The notes: a model not told the origin generated them from the sequence alone. Positions 22,852 through 32,772 are shown, counted from the first letter of the stretch. The stretch is DNA of 64,000 bases from Candidatus Yaniella excrementavium (GCA_019115865.1 DXCT01000085.1:1-64000), one strand, 5' to 3'. Made by a program: numbers and translations.

Positions 22852-24645
22852 GTGAGTCGTGTGCCACAGGCGCTAGGTACTGGATCGCAAAAATCCAGAT
22901 TAAAGGTGACTATGTCGCTCTTAATGATTTGCCTGCTGGTGCTGGGTGGCCGACTCCTGTTTATTCAAGGGATTGACGCTGAAGACCAAGCGCAACAGGC
23001 CATGGACCGAAGAACCCGACCTGTGACGCTCGCACCGGAGCGGGGTTCGATCTTGGACCGGGACGGCAATCTCCTTGCAGAGTCTGTCCAGCGCTACGAC
23101 TTGGTTGTTGATCAGCGCCTGGTCCAGGACTCCAGAGTCTGGGATCCCGAGGAATCTGGCTATGTTGACCTCGATATCGAAGAGCAACTGCAAGAGCTCT
23201 CCGATATCTTGGAAATTGAGTATCCCGAGCTAGAAGCAATGATGGTGGGAGAGCGACCGTATCGTGTCGTATCGCGGCGGGTCACCCCGGAGGTTAAAGA
23301 GGAAGCCCTTGAGCTGAACATTCCGGGTCTTATCTCCGAGCCAGTGGCTGATCGGATTTATCCCAATGGCGCCGTAGCAGGTTCGGTAATCGGCTTTACC
23401 GGACACGACGGGAACGGTCTTGAAGGTATTGAGCGCTCACAGAATAAGCGCCTCAGCGGCCAGACGGGTGAGCGCATATTCGAAATTTCCGCAGATGGCG
23501 TTCGTATCCCCAATGCGTCGTTTTCTGAGACGCCAGCAGTCGACGGTAATGATGTTCAGCTGACCATCGATCAAGATGTCTCCTGGTATGCACAGGAAGC
23601 AATCGCCGCCAAAGTTGATGAGTACAACGCGGAGTGGGGGAACATCGTGGTTATGGACGCAAAGACCGGTGAGATATTGGCTCTATCGGATTCAGAAACA
23701 GTAGATCCAACAGACCCCACTGAGACAGATCCACTATTCTGGCGACCTACAGCAATTTCACAAGCCTTTGAACCCGGCTCCACTGGTAAGGCAGTAACAT
23801 TTGCGGCGGCCCTTGACGCGGAGGTTGTCGAACCTGAAGATGAGTGGACTGTGCCGAATAGTCAGACCTTCAATAACGAAGAGATCAACGACTCGATGCC
23901 GCACGACACATTCGATATGACCACCGCTGGAATCTTTACCAGGTCTTATAACACCGGAACTGTTCAGGTTGCCACCAAGCTTAGCCCCGAAGAACGCTGG
24001 GAGTATATGAAGGACTTCGGGATTGGTGATCCTATAGACATAGGGATGACACGAGTCAATAATGGGCTCTTTACGTCGTGGGAGAACTGGGATCGACGTC
24101 AACACTTCACGACCACATTCGGTCAAGGGTATTCCCTGACTTCGCTTCACACCACTCGAATCTTTCAGGCCCTTGCCAATGAAGGAAAGATGATGCCGCC
24201 TAGGATTATCGATTCCTATGTCGATGAAGACGGTATTGAAACTCCTTGGGAACCACCAACAGAACCCAAACAGGTCGTTTCTCAAGAAGCGGCAGATGAG
24301 ATGCTGAAACTCATGGAAGGAGTCGTTGAAGAAGGTACGGCATATAACGCACAAATTGATGGCTACCGTGTTGGTGGTAAGACAGGGACTGGGCAAGCAG
24401 CCGGGGCCGGTGGATACGACGGCTACACGACGTCCTTTACCGGTGTCGTACCGCTGGATGATCCACAATTCGTTGTCTCAGTCGCGGTCCATCGGCCACA
24501 GGGCAATTGGGAGACTTGGCAAGTAACCGATACTGCGGCCGATGTCATGGAATATCTGATGAGTAAGTACTCGGTCCCACCGTCCGACACCGGATCCCAG
24601 AGCTATGATGTATTTACCGAAGACCCACAGGAAAGGCCGTGGTAG
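22852..24645 (+). CDS. ftsI: Penicillin-binding protein 3, septal transpeptidase
   Basis: Class B PBP of 597 residues that cross-links septal peptidoglycan in partnership with FtsW. An N-terminal membrane anchor (SLLMICLLVLGGRLLF) is followed by the dimerisation domain (APERGSILDRDGNLLAES) and the transpeptidase with SxxK in EPGSTGKAVTF, SxN in RSYNTG and KTGT in VGGKTGTGQAAG. No PASTA domains. The start is GTG 22852 or GTG 22861; AGGTGAG at 22850 would serve the latter at tight spacing. It follows ftsL after 33 bp and precedes murE after a 22-bp gap within which a hairpin is found. Confidence 0.95.
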   Translation: MSRVPQALGTGSQKSRLKVTMSLLMICLLVLGGRLLFIQGIDAEDQAQQAMDRRTRPVTLAPERGSILDRDGNLLAESVQRYDLVVDQRLVQDSRVWDPEESGYVDLDIEEQLQELSDILEIEYPELEAMMVGERPYRVVSRRVTPEVKEEALELNIPGLISEPVADRIYPNGAVAGSVIGFTGHDGNGLEGIERSQNKRLSGQTGERIFEISADGVRIPNASFSETPAVDGNDVQLTIDQDVSWYAQEAIAAKVDEYNAEWGNIVVMDAKTGEILALSDSETVDPTDPTETDPLFWRPTAISQAFEPGSTGKAVTFAAALDAEVVEPEDEWTVPNSQTFNNEEINDSMPHDTFDMTTAGIFTRSYNTGTVQVATKLSPEERWEYMKDFGIGDPIDIGMTRVNNGLFTSWENWDRRQHFTTTFGQGYSLTSLHTTRIFQALANEGKMMPPRIIDSYVDEDGIETPWEPPTEPKQVVSQEAADEMLKLMEGVVEEGTAYNAQIDGYRVGGKTGTGQAAGAGGYDGYTTSFTGVVPLDDPQFVVSVAVHRPQGNWETWQVTDTAADVMEYLMSKYSVPPSDTGSQSYDVFTEDPQERPW

Positions 24646-24666
24646 CCCGTTTAACGGGGCTGCCAC
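24639..24666 (+). promoter_or_regulatory. Hairpin at the ftsI-murE junction
   Basis: Imperfect inverted repeat: GTGGTAGCCCGT (24639-24650) against ACGGGGCTGCCAC (24654-24666), with one bulge and one G-T pair. It covers the ftsI stop codon and the presumed murE ribosome binding site (ACGGGG) and ends 1 nt before the murE ATG. It could tune murE translation or mRNA processing; there is no U-tract. Confidence 0.45.
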
Positions 24667-24667
24667 A

Positions 24668-26290
24668 ATGACCATGCTGCGACCAAAAAAGAAATTCAAC
24701 GTAAAACTTGGCACAATCACAAAACATCTCGGACAGTACCGGCCTTCAACTTCTGGCTCTGCTGACACATCGATAACTGGAATTTCGATGAACTCGAAAA
24801 CCGTGCAAGATGGTGATCTTTATGCAGCAGTAGCCGGGGCGCATCACCACGGTGCGGACTACCTTGACCAAGCCTTGCACGCCGGGGCAGTTGCGGTACT
24901 TACGGACGCTTCTGGTATGGAAAGAGTTCCGCAAAATACGCCCGCAATCATCGTAGAAGACGTACGAGGTGCCCTGGCTGATGCTGCAGCAATCATATAC
25001 AACACTACTGCTGCCACAACACCCCAGATGTATGGTGTAACGGGGACGAATGGGAAAACCACAACAACGTACTTCCTCAACGCGCTGTTAGCAGCAATCG
25101 GGGAGACGACAGGTCTGATCGGGACGATTGAGACGCGCATCGCAGGTCAATCCGTGTCCTCACAATTCACCACACCAGAAGCCCCCGACCTGCACAGCCT
25201 GGTTGCCTTGATGCGGGAATCTTCGGTCACCGCAGCTGCCATGGAAGTTTCTTCTCACGCTATGGCATATAAACGAACGTTTGGACTGCAATTCGAAGTA
25301 GTCGGTTTCACTAACCTGACGCAGGATCATCTGGATCTTCATGGAACTATGGACGAGTACTTCGCATCCAAAAGACTTCTCTTCAGTGGAGACCACTCCC
25401 AAAAACAAGTGGTGACAGTCAACGGCGGACCTGACCCAGCGTGGGGCAAAACATTGTCCCAGCAACTACCAAAGGCCGTGACGCTCGACCTCGGACCCGC
25501 GGCAGTGATTGAAGCCGAAGCACCAGACGCCACCTGGAAGATTACCGGCATTGAGACCAGCGGCATCGGTCATCGCTTTACCTTACGGCACCATTCCGGC
25601 TATGAGGTCACAACACGTGTTGGTATGCCGGGTAAATTTAATGTGGCCAATGCAGCCCTGGCTGCTGTGATGGTCTATACCGGGCATGCGCACAAAGAGT
25701 GGGAAACCATCACGGCGATATTGGCAAGTCCCGAACACAGCCCATTCGAAGCAGCCGTGCCCGGGCGCATGGAGGTTATCTCGAAGCAGCCGACCGTAAT
25801 TGTTGATTTCGCGCACAACCCGGATGGTCTAACACAAGCGTTAGAGGCTGTGAATCGATCGAAAGAACACAGCGGACGTACAATCATAGTATTCGGTGCA
25901 ACAGGTCAGCGCGATACTGCAAAGCGACCGCTGATGGGCAGTATCGCCGCCGAATACGCGGACGTCGTCATAGTAACTGACGACGACCCGCACCATGAGG
26001 AACCCTCGCAAATTCGCAAATGCGTTCTCGAGGGAGCCAAAGCTCACATTGCGGCGCAGAAATCCGATACTCAAGTATTAGACATTGCACCGCGAGCCCA
26101 AGCGCTGGCATACGCGGTCGAGATCGCGGGGCGTCATGACACCATATTGGCCGCCGGGCGAGGCCATGAGACGCACCAGGACATTGCCGGGGAGCCATTT
26201 GCTATCGATGATCGTGAGGTCCTTCGTCGCCACCTGGTAGATCACGGATTCATCACAACTGGCACAGCATCAGCGGAACTCACGGACTAA
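24668..26290 (+). CDS. murE: UDP-MurNAc-tripeptide ligase MurE
   Basis: Cytoplasmic ATP-dependent ligase adding the third stem amino acid to UDP-MurNAc-L-Ala-D-Glu. The 540-residue protein has the Mur ligase ATP loop GVTGTNGKTTTTYFL, the carbamylated-lysine region and VIVDFAHNPDGLTQAL. The specificity loop reads VTDDDPHHEEPSQI; the DNPR motif whose arginine reads meso-diaminopimelate is missing. This matches lysine-type enzymes, so L-Lys (or possibly L-Orn) is predicted at position 3. ATG 24668 is chosen; upstream in-frame ATGs fall within ftsI. A hairpin precedes it. Confidence 0.95.
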   Translation: MTMLRPKKKFNVKLGTITKHLGQYRPSTSGSADTSITGISMNSKTVQDGDLYAAVAGAHHHGADYLDQALHAGAVAVLTDASGMERVPQNTPAIIVEDVRGALADAAAIIYNTTAATTPQMYGVTGTNGKTTTTYFLNALLAAIGETTGLIGTIETRIAGQSVSSQFTTPEAPDLHSLVALMRESSVTAAAMEVSSHAMAYKRTFGLQFEVVGFTNLTQDHLDLHGTMDEYFASKRLLFSGDHSQKQVVTVNGGPDPAWGKTLSQQLPKAVTLDLGPAAVIEAEAPDATWKITGIETSGIGHRFTLRHHSGYEVTTRVGMPGKFNVANAALAAVMVYTGHAHKEWETITAILASPEHSPFEAAVPGRMEVISKQPTVIVDFAHNPDGLTQALEAVNRSKEHSGRTIIVFGATGQRDTAKRPLMGSIAAEYADVVIVTDDDPHHEEPSQIRKCVLEGAKAHIAAQKSDTQVLDIAPRAQALAYAVEIAGRHDTILAAGRGHETHQDIAGEPFAIDDREVLRRHLVDHGFITTGTASAELTD

Positions 26291-26311
26291 CGCGGTAAGG
26301 TCAAATGCGAA

Positions 26312-27796
26312 ATGATTGAACTCAATGCACACCAGATAGCAGAAGCTACAGGCGGTCGACTTACAACCAGTATCGACGACACCACGGTAGTGACGTCTGC
26401 CGATACCGATTCGCGCCAACTTGAACAGAATTCGTTATACATTGCCCGACGTGGTGAAGTCACCGATGGACACAATTTTATCGCTTCAGCCCGCGCGGCC
26501 GGAGCCCAGCTCATCCTGGCCGAACACGAAACCACGGGAGAAGACGGTGTTGTTGACCCGGCCGTAATTGTTGAAGACTCAACCGTCGCCATGGGGGATC
26601 TCGCGCGCTACATCGTCGAAAAGATCCGACAACACTCAGAAACCACGGTTATCGGAATTACCGGTTCCGTTGGCAAAACATCGACCAAAGATGCACTGGC
26701 CAGGCTGCTATCTTCGCAGCAGGGACCAACAATCGCGCCGCGGGGTTCCTACAACGGTGAGACTGGTTTACCTCTGACGATATTCACCGCTGACCTAGAC
26801 ACTCGTTATCTTATAGTCGAGATGGGTGCCGACCGGCTCGGCAATATCAGAGAACTCACCAACATCGTGCGTCCCGATATCTCTGTGGTCCTCACCGTAG
26901 GCACTGCCCATGCACAGTCTTTCGGTTCACTTGAGAACATCGCCATCACAAAGGGCGAAATAGTTGAAGCGCTTGAACCAAACGGCATCGCAGTCTTGAA
27001 CGCCGATGACGTCAAGGTTGCTGCAATGGCATCGCGCGTGCCCAGCGGGGCGAAAACAATCTGGTTTTCTGCTGCTTCCGTGCCGCCCGAACGCACGAGT
27101 CTACTTTATGCTGCAGACGCAGCAACGACCGAGAATGAAAACCCACATTTCAACCTCCAGTACCTCGGCGAGGACGCGACAGATCAAGACCGTCGGGGAC
27201 GGAAGGTCACCGCAAACATGATCGGTGAACACCACACCACTAACCTGCTGGCGGCGGCGACAGCAGCACTGGCTGCGGGGGTAGACCTCGCGACGATCGC
27301 GCAAGTGATGCCCGAGATCGCACCTGCATCGGCGCACCGTATGGCACGTACTGACCGTGATGACGGCATCACGGTTATTGATGATGCCTATAACGCGAAC
27401 CCAGAATCAATGCGCGCCGGGCTCAAAACGCTAACGATGCTCGGACGTAACACCGGACGTCGTACGTGGGCGATTTTAGGGCCCATGCTGGAACTGGGAG
27501 ACCAACACGCCAAGGAACATATCCTGCTTGGGGAGACTGTCGTGCGATTGAATATTGACCAACTAGTCGTTGTGGGGGCCGATGCTCGAGCACTGTATAC
27601 AGGTGCCATTAACGAGGGTTCCTGGGGCGACGAAGTCGACCATGTGTTATCAAATGATGAGGCCTTCGACCTGCTCACTGAACGAGCTCAACCAGGCGAC
27701 ATCATTTTCGTCAAGGGTTCCAACGGCACCCGCCTTTGGGAACTCGCCGACCGACTGACCACTGAAAAATTGGTGCGCCGCAAGGAGATGCCGTAA
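26312..27796 (+). CDS. murF: UDP-MurNAc-tripeptide:D-Ala-D-Ala ligase
   Basis: Adds D-Ala-D-Ala to the UDP-MurNAc-tripeptide, completing the cytoplasmic pentapeptide precursor. The 494-residue chain shows the MurF N-domain (TSADTDSRQLEQNSLYIARRGE), ATP loop GITGSVGKTSTKDAL, VVLTVGTAHAQSFGSLENIA and VIDDAYNANPESMRAGL. It begins 22 nt after murE and its stop codon directly abuts the mraY GTG. The AAGGAG serving mraY lies in its last codons, so the two are translationally coupled. Confidence 0.96.
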   Translation: MIELNAHQIAEATGGRLTTSIDDTTVVTSADTDSRQLEQNSLYIARRGEVTDGHNFIASARAAGAQLILAEHETTGEDGVVDPAVIVEDSTVAMGDLARYIVEKIRQHSETTVIGITGSVGKTSTKDALARLLSSQQGPTIAPRGSYNGETGLPLTIFTADLDTRYLIVEMGADRLGNIRELTNIVRPDISVVLTVGTAHAQSFGSLENIAITKGEIVEALEPNGIAVLNADDVKVAAMASRVPSGAKTIWFSAASVPPERTSLLYAADAATTENENPHFNLQYLGEDATDQDRRGRKVTANMIGEHHTTNLLAAATAALAAGVDLATIAQVMPEIAPASAHRMARTDRDDGITVIDDAYNANPESMRAGLKTLTMLGRNTGRRTWAILGPMLELGDQHAKEHILLGETVVRLNIDQLVVVGADARALYTGAINEGSWGDEVDHVLSNDEAFDLLTERAQPGDIIFVKGSNGTRLWELADRLTTEKLVRRKEMP

Positions 27797-28900
27797 GTGA
27801 TAGGACTACTGATAGGCGCTGTTCTCGGCGTCATCCTCACGGTTGTGGGAACCCCGCTGTTTATTCGATTACTCCATCGGCGTGGTTACGGCCAAATCAT
27901 TCGTGATGACGGACCCACCACACATGCTACAAAGCGTGGTACCCCGACCATGGGTGGCGTGGTGATTGTGACCAATTTCGTACTCGTATATTTCGTCACC
28001 CACTGGATCATGTCCATGTTGGAGCTAGAGAACTCTGGCATCACGGTTACCGCATTATTACTACTCTTTCTTACCGCGGGTATGGGACTGATCGGCTTTC
28101 TCGACGACTACATTAAGATCTCGAATCAGCGTTCCCTCGGTTTGACGGCCACCGGTAAGATTATTGGACAGGGTGCGGTAGGCATCACATTTGCGATTCT
28201 GGCGCTCAACTTTCCAAATAGTCAGGGCTTTACGCCCGCTTCCACAGCCATATCGGTATTCCGCGACACTTCCTGGGATTTAGCATTTTTCGGCGCTACC
28301 GCCGGGGCCATTTTATTTGTGATCTGGTCCAACTTGATCACTACTGCGACAACCAACGCGGTGAACCTCACCGATGGACTCGACGGTCTCGCCACGGGAG
28401 CGGTCGCAATGGTCTCCGTGGGCTATGTCTTGATCACGCTCTTTCAAAGTAACCAAGCCTGCTCCGGTACAACAAGTGCCGGGGGCTGCTATGAAGTACG
28501 CGACCCCATGGATCTTGCCTTAATGGCGTCGATTCTGGCCGGCGTTTTGCTGGGATTTTTATGGTGGAACACTGCTCCCGCGAAGATCTTCATGGGAGAT
28601 ACCGGCTCCCTGGCGCTTGGTGGTGCACTTGCTGGATTCGCAATCTTCTCCAAAACCCAAGTGCTACTTGTGATACTTGCGGGACTGATGGTTGTGATTG
28701 CAGCATCAGTCATTATTCAAGTCGGCTACTTCAAGATTTCTGGTGGCAAGCGCGTTTTCCTCATGGCCCCGCTGCAGCACCACTTTGAACTCAAAGGTTG
28801 GGAAGAAGTCACCGTAGTGGTCCGATTCTGGCTCATCGGGTTAGGGTTCGTCGTGGCCGCGCTAGCAATGTTCTACGCTGAATGGGTGATCCTGCGATGA
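27797..28900 (+). CDS. mraY: Phospho-MurNAc-pentapeptide translocase
   Basis: Integral membrane enzyme transferring phospho-MurNAc-pentapeptide to undecaprenyl phosphate to form lipid I. The 367-residue protein has about ten membrane helices, the Mg-binding GFLDDYIKI, the catalytic NLTDGLDGLATG and the HHFE element LMAPLQHHFELKGW. GTG 27797 immediately follows the murF TAA. The 3' end overlaps murD by 4 bp. Confidence 0.97.
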   Translation: MIGLLIGAVLGVILTVVGTPLFIRLLHRRGYGQIIRDDGPTTHATKRGTPTMGGVVIVTNFVLVYFVTHWIMSMLELENSGITVTALLLLFLTAGMGLIGFLDDYIKISNQRSLGLTATGKIIGQGAVGITFAILALNFPNSQGFTPASTAISVFRDTSWDLAFFGATAGAILFVIWSNLITTATTNAVNLTDGLDGLATGAVAMVSVGYVLITLFQSNQACSGTTSAGGCYEVRDPMDLALMASILAGVLLGFLWWNTAPAKIFMGDTGSLALGGALAGFAIFSKTQVLLVILAGLMVVIAASVIIQVGYFKISGGKRVFLMAPLQHHFELKGWEEVTVVVRFWLIGLGFVVAALAMFYAEWVILR

Positions 28901-30417
28901 ATAGGACCTTGGACCATCTCACCACCTGGGATTCGGCCTGGTCGGGCCTCTCGGTTGTTGTCACAGGAATAGGCGTTACGGGCTTCTCGGTAGCAGATAC
29001 ACTCGCTGAGCTAGGGGCCTCGGTTCTCGTCGTCGATGGTAAAGATACCGCAGAGAACCGAAAAGCTGCTGAGACTCTGAAAATCGTTGGAGTTCAAGAC
29101 GTACTGCTGGGTGATGACGCTGTCACCGGTCTGCCGGATGCTAAGAGTATCGGTGGCACTATTGACCTCGTGGTCACTTCACCCGGTTGGCGGCCCGACA
29201 ACGTAGTACTAGTTGAAGCCCAGCAAGCAGGAATCCCGGTATGGGGCGACGTTGAATTCGCTTGGCGCGTTCGCCGGCGCGAAGGAAAGCGGACAGCTCA
29301 GTGGGTCACATTGACCGGTACGAATGGCAAAACCACAGTTGCTACGATGGCACAGTCCATGGCCCGCGCCCAAGGACTAGATGCTGTGGCCGTTGGTAAT
29401 GTCGGGACACCAATTTTGGATGCAATTCGATACCCCGATGGTTTTGACCTGCTTATCGTAGAACTGTCATCATTCCAGCTGCACTGGATTGAACGCATCG
29501 AGCCGGAAGCCTCCACGGTGCTCAATATTGCTGAGGACCACTTGGACTGGCACGGTGGGTTAGAAAATTACATGGCTGCTAAGGCCAAAGTGTATGAGAA
29601 TACACGCATTGCTGCTATCTACAATGACGCCGAAGCCGCGACCATCCGGATGGTCGAGGATGCTGACGTTATCGATGGCTGTCGGGCCATTGGCATCACT
29701 ACCGATACTCCGCAGCGTTCCATGCTTGGCACTGTAGATGACCTACTGGTCGATCGAGCATATCTGACCAACCGCGGAACTCAAGCGCTTGAACTCGCAG
29801 AGTTTAGTGATGTCGGAAATCCGGCACCGCAACACATGGTCTTTAACGCCCTAGCAGCGGCTGCTCTAGTCCGTGCTGTGGGGGTCGAGCCGGCGGCGAT
29901 ACAAGCCGGATTGCGTAATTACGAACCGGAACCGCACCGGATTCAACCTGTTGCGCATTTTCACGACGTGTTGTGGGTCGACGATTCCAAGGGGACCAAC
30001 CCGCATGCCACGGATGCGGCTTTGGCTAGTTACCGCCCAATCATCTGGATCGCCGGAGGACTGTCCAAAGGGGCTTCCTACGATGAACTTGTGAAAACGC
30101 ATAAAAATAATCTCAAAGCGGTGATTCTCATCGGCACGGATCACGCAGGGATCGTTGCTGCGTTGCAGCGACACGCACCGATGGTACCTGTCCACACCGA
30201 CTACCTGCGAGACACTACAGTGGAAGTTGGAAATGGGGCTGAGGTGATGCGAATAGTGGTCAACTTGGCCCACGAACTGGCCGAGCCACATGACACGGTG
30301 TTGCTATCGCCGGCCGCTGCATCAATGGATCAGTTCGAAAACTATAACGTTCGCGGGGATGCGTTCACAGAAGCGATCGCCTCGAGGCTATCCGACATCA
30401 ATTATCCGGGACATTAA
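28897..30417 (+). CDS. murD: UDP-MurNAc-L-alanine:D-glutamate ligase
   Basis: Adds D-Glu to UDP-MurNAc-L-Ala in the cytoplasm. The 506-residue protein has an N-terminal Rossmann fold (VVVTGIGVTGFSVADTLAELG), ATP loop TLTGTNGKTTVATMAQ, NIAEDHLDWHGGLENYMAAKAK, the Mur signature ALVRAVGVEP and WVDDSKGTNPHATDAAL. ATG 28897 overlaps the mraY stop as ATGA; an in-frame ATG at 28882 lies inside mraY and has no better ribosome binding site. Confidence 0.96.
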   Translation: MNRTLDHLTTWDSAWSGLSVVVTGIGVTGFSVADTLAELGASVLVVDGKDTAENRKAAETLKIVGVQDVLLGDDAVTGLPDAKSIGGTIDLVVTSPGWRPDNVVLVEAQQAGIPVWGDVEFAWRVRRREGKRTAQWVTLTGTNGKTTVATMAQSMARAQGLDAVAVGNVGTPILDAIRYPDGFDLLIVELSSFQLHWIERIEPEASTVLNIAEDHLDWHGGLENYMAAKAKVYENTRIAAIYNDAEAATIRMVEDADVIDGCRAIGITTDTPQRSMLGTVDDLLVDRAYLTNRGTQALELAEFSDVGNPAPQHMVFNALAAAALVRAVGVEPAAIQAGLRNYEPEPHRIQPVAHFHDVLWVDDSKGTNPHATDAALASYRPIIWIAGGLSKGASYDELVKTHKNNLKAVILIGTDHAGIVAALQRHAPMVPVHTDYLRDTTVEVGNGAEVMRIVVNLAHELAEPHDTVLLSPAAASMDQFENYNVRGDAFTEAIASRLSDINYPGH

Positions 30418-30442
30418 GACGACCAAACAACAGGAGCACGAC

Positions 30443-31648
30443 ATGACCATCGGTCCGACACCTCGTGTATCTCGTGCTTGGGATTGGCTCACCGGTGTGC
30501 ATTCCCAAAAATCGGCCTACTGGCTCATTTTGGGTCCTACTATTGCGCTCACATTTATCGGTGTCGTTATGGTCCTCTCCGCGTCGTCGGTAGAATTCAT
30601 TGGCGGTTCAGGGTCGTTCTCCTCGCTTAGTTCGCAGGGCCTCTACGCTGTTTTAGGGTTGGTGCTGCTGATTTGGATGGGGAAGTGGCGACGCCAGACC
30701 TACCACAAACTCGCGGTGATCATGCTGCTGGTCAGTATCGTACTGCTCGCACTGGTCTTTACTCCCTTGGGCGTGGAAGTCAACGGAAACCGCAACTGGC
30801 TCCGATTGGGTGGCTTCTCATTTCAACCTGCGGAGGCCGCCAAACTGTCCTATAGTGTGTGGGCTGCTTATGCGCTGAGTCAAAAGCTCAAACACCAAAC
30901 TTTTGGCAAAGACCTGTTGGTTCCGGTGGTGTTTCCCTTCGGCGCCGTGATCGTGGCACTTATTATGGGGGGACGTGACCTCGGCACCGTCCTGATCATG
31001 TTGATGATTGTGGCCACCATCCTGTACCTGGGAGGTATGCGTACGGTCTACCTGGTTACTACCGCGGTGCTCGGGTTCCTTGGGGTGGCAGTGCTCACCA
31101 TGATGTCTGATAACCGGATGATGCGTATCCAAGCGTGGATGGGCAACTGTGACCACCCCGCGGATCCGTGCTACCAGTACGAACAAGGCATGTTCGCTTT
31201 GGCTTCGGGTGGATGGTTCGGCCTCGGCCTGGGGCAATCTCGACAAAAATGGTCCTATATTCCGGAAGCCGGCAACGACTTTATCTTTACTGTACTCGGC
31301 GAAGAGCTGGGCCTGCTCGGCGCACTATTGGTCCTAGGTCTATTTGTGACGCTGGGCATTGGCATGTTCCGCGTGGCCTACAACAGCACGGATAACTTTG
31401 TTCGTCTTTCGACCGGAGCGATCATGACGTGGTTATTGGGACAAGCATTCATGAATATTGCGATGGTTACTGGGCTACTTCCCGTGATTGGTGTTCCACT
31501 TCCGTTTATATCTGCAGGAGGTTCTGCGCTGCTGATGTCCATACTCGCTGTAGGTGTGGTGCTGTCTTTTGCAAGGCATCAGGCACAAGAGATTCAAGAT
31601 AGAACATCAACAGCACAACGCCAGTCCGTCACGAAAGAAAGCGTATAA
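30443..31648 (+). CDS. ftsW: Lipid II polymerase / septal glycosyltransferase FtsW
   Basis: SEDS-family peptidoglycan glycosyltransferase of 401 residues with about ten membrane helices. Signature segments are the N-terminal WLILGPTIALTFIGVVMVLSASS, LGGFSFQPAEAAKLS, GGRDLGTVLIMLM with the SEDS Asp, a GEELGLLGALLVLGLF segment and VIGVPLPFISAGGSAL. ATG 30443 is preceded by AGGAG at 6-7 nt. It sits between murD and murG, as usual for FtsW in dcw clusters, and should pair with FtsI. Confidence 0.95.
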   Translation: MTIGPTPRVSRAWDWLTGVHSQKSAYWLILGPTIALTFIGVVMVLSASSVEFIGGSGSFSSLSSQGLYAVLGLVLLIWMGKWRRQTYHKLAVIMLLVSIVLLALVFTPLGVEVNGNRNWLRLGGFSFQPAEAAKLSYSVWAAYALSQKLKHQTFGKDLLVPVVFPFGAVIVALIMGGRDLGTVLIMLMIVATILYLGGMRTVYLVTTAVLGFLGVAVLTMMSDNRMMRIQAWMGNCDHPADPCYQYEQGMFALASGGWFGLGLGQSRQKWSYIPEAGNDFIFTVLGEELGLLGALLVLGLFVTLGIGMFRVAYNSTDNFVRLSTGAIMTWLLGQAFMNIAMVTGLLPVIGVPLPFISAGGSALLMSILAVGVVLSFARHQAQEIQDRTSTAQRQSVTKESV

Positions 31649-31656
31649 CTTATACA

Positions 31657-32772
31657 ATGACTACGACTATGAACGTTGTCTTTACCGGTGGCGGTACGGC
31701 CGGCCACGTATCACCGATGCTCGCTATGGCAGATGCCCTGAACTACCGATATCAAGACTCCGATGTTGATGTAGACATCCTCATGATCGGGACCGCAGAA
31801 GGGATGGAAGCCACTCTGATCCCCGATGCAGGCTATAATTTTTCAACTGTAGACAAAGTTCCCATGCCTCGTAAGGTATCTGCAGATCTGTTGACGGTGC
31901 CATTTCGTCTCCGCAAAGCTATTCGCCAGGCTCGCAAACTTCTGCGTGACCATCAAACCCAAGTCGTGGTGGGCGTAGGTGGATATGCTTCCACCCCTGT
32001 GTACTTGGCCGCTCGCGCTGAGAAAATCCCAGTCATCGTACACGAAGGTAACGTGCGACCAGGTCTGGCCAATAAACTCGCCGCTCGATTTGCTAGCGTA
32101 GTCGCCTGCGCATTTGAAGGCACCGATTTACCGGGTGTAATTCACGTGGGAATGCCTATGCGCAGACATATAACAGACCTTCCGATGGGCCCCACCATGC
32201 AGGCCCAGGCTCGAGTGTCTCTTGGACTGGATCCTGATAGGACAACGCTCGTGGTCACAGGTGGCTCATCGGGTGCATTAAATTTGAACACCGCAGTGAG
32301 CGGAGCACTGGATGATCTCCTTGCAACCGGCGCGCAAATACTGCATTTGACAGGGCGCGACAAAGCGGTGACTGATGCCTCAGGTGCCGTTGTCAACGAG
32401 GAGGGATACGTGCAAGCAGAATATATTGACGGTTTGGCACGTGTCTACCAATCGGCTGACCTCATTGTCGCTCGTGCTGGTGCAGGCACTGTTCACGAAT
32501 TAGCGGCCATCGGTCTCCCGTCGGTCTTGGTCCCATTACCCATCGGTAATGGGGAGCAAGAGCTGAACGCCGCTGGTCTCAAAGAGTCCGGTGCAGCAGT
32601 GGTGGTGAGTGATGAAGATTTCACTACCCAATGGGTTGCCACCAGGTTACCGAACCTCTTGGTCGACCAACCCCGCTTAGAATACATGGCCCAAACCGCC
32701 AAGAATCTTGGCATCACTGATGCTGCCGAAACGATGGCCACAATCATTTCTGAAACGAAAGTCGCACGATGA
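31657..32772 (+). CDS. murG: Lipid II synthase MurG
   Basis: GT28-family peripheral membrane GlcNAc transferase converting lipid I to lipid II. The 371-residue protein shows the G-loop VVFTGGGTAGHVSPMLAMA, GVGGYASTPVYLAARAEKIPVIVHEGN, VVTGGSSGALNLN and the sugar-nucleotide motif VARAGAGTVHELAAIGLPSVLVPLP. GGTAGH in place of the more usual GGTGGH is common in related Actinobacteria. ATG 31657 starts 9 nt after ftsW; ATG 31669 is a possible alternative. It overlaps murC by ATGA. Confidence 0.95.
   Translation: MTTTMNVVFTGGGTAGHVSPMLAMADALNYRYQDSDVDVDILMIGTAEGMEATLIPDAGYNFSTVDKVPMPRKVSADLLTVPFRLRKAIRQARKLLRDHQTQVVVGVGGYASTPVYLAARAEKIPVIVHEGNVRPGLANKLAARFASVVACAFEGTDLPGVIHVGMPMRRHITDLPMGPTMQAQARVSLGLDPDRTTLVVTGGSSGALNLNTAVSGALDDLLATGAQILHLTGRDKAVTDASGAVVNEEGYVQAEYIDGLARVYQSADLIVARAGAGTVHELAAIGLPSVLVPLPIGNGEQELNAAGLKESGAAVVVSDEDFTTQWVATRLPNLLVDQPRLEYMAQTAKNLGITDAAETMATIISETKVAR

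Noticed and set aside
23758..24468. 236-codon open frame antisense to ftsI
   Set aside because: Lies over the transpeptidase domain; no domain or initiation signal.
31649..31656. Leaderless promoter for murG (TATAAC 7 nt before the ATG)
   Set aside because: The hexamer does not end in T and murG is embedded in the dcw operon, so a chance match is more likely.
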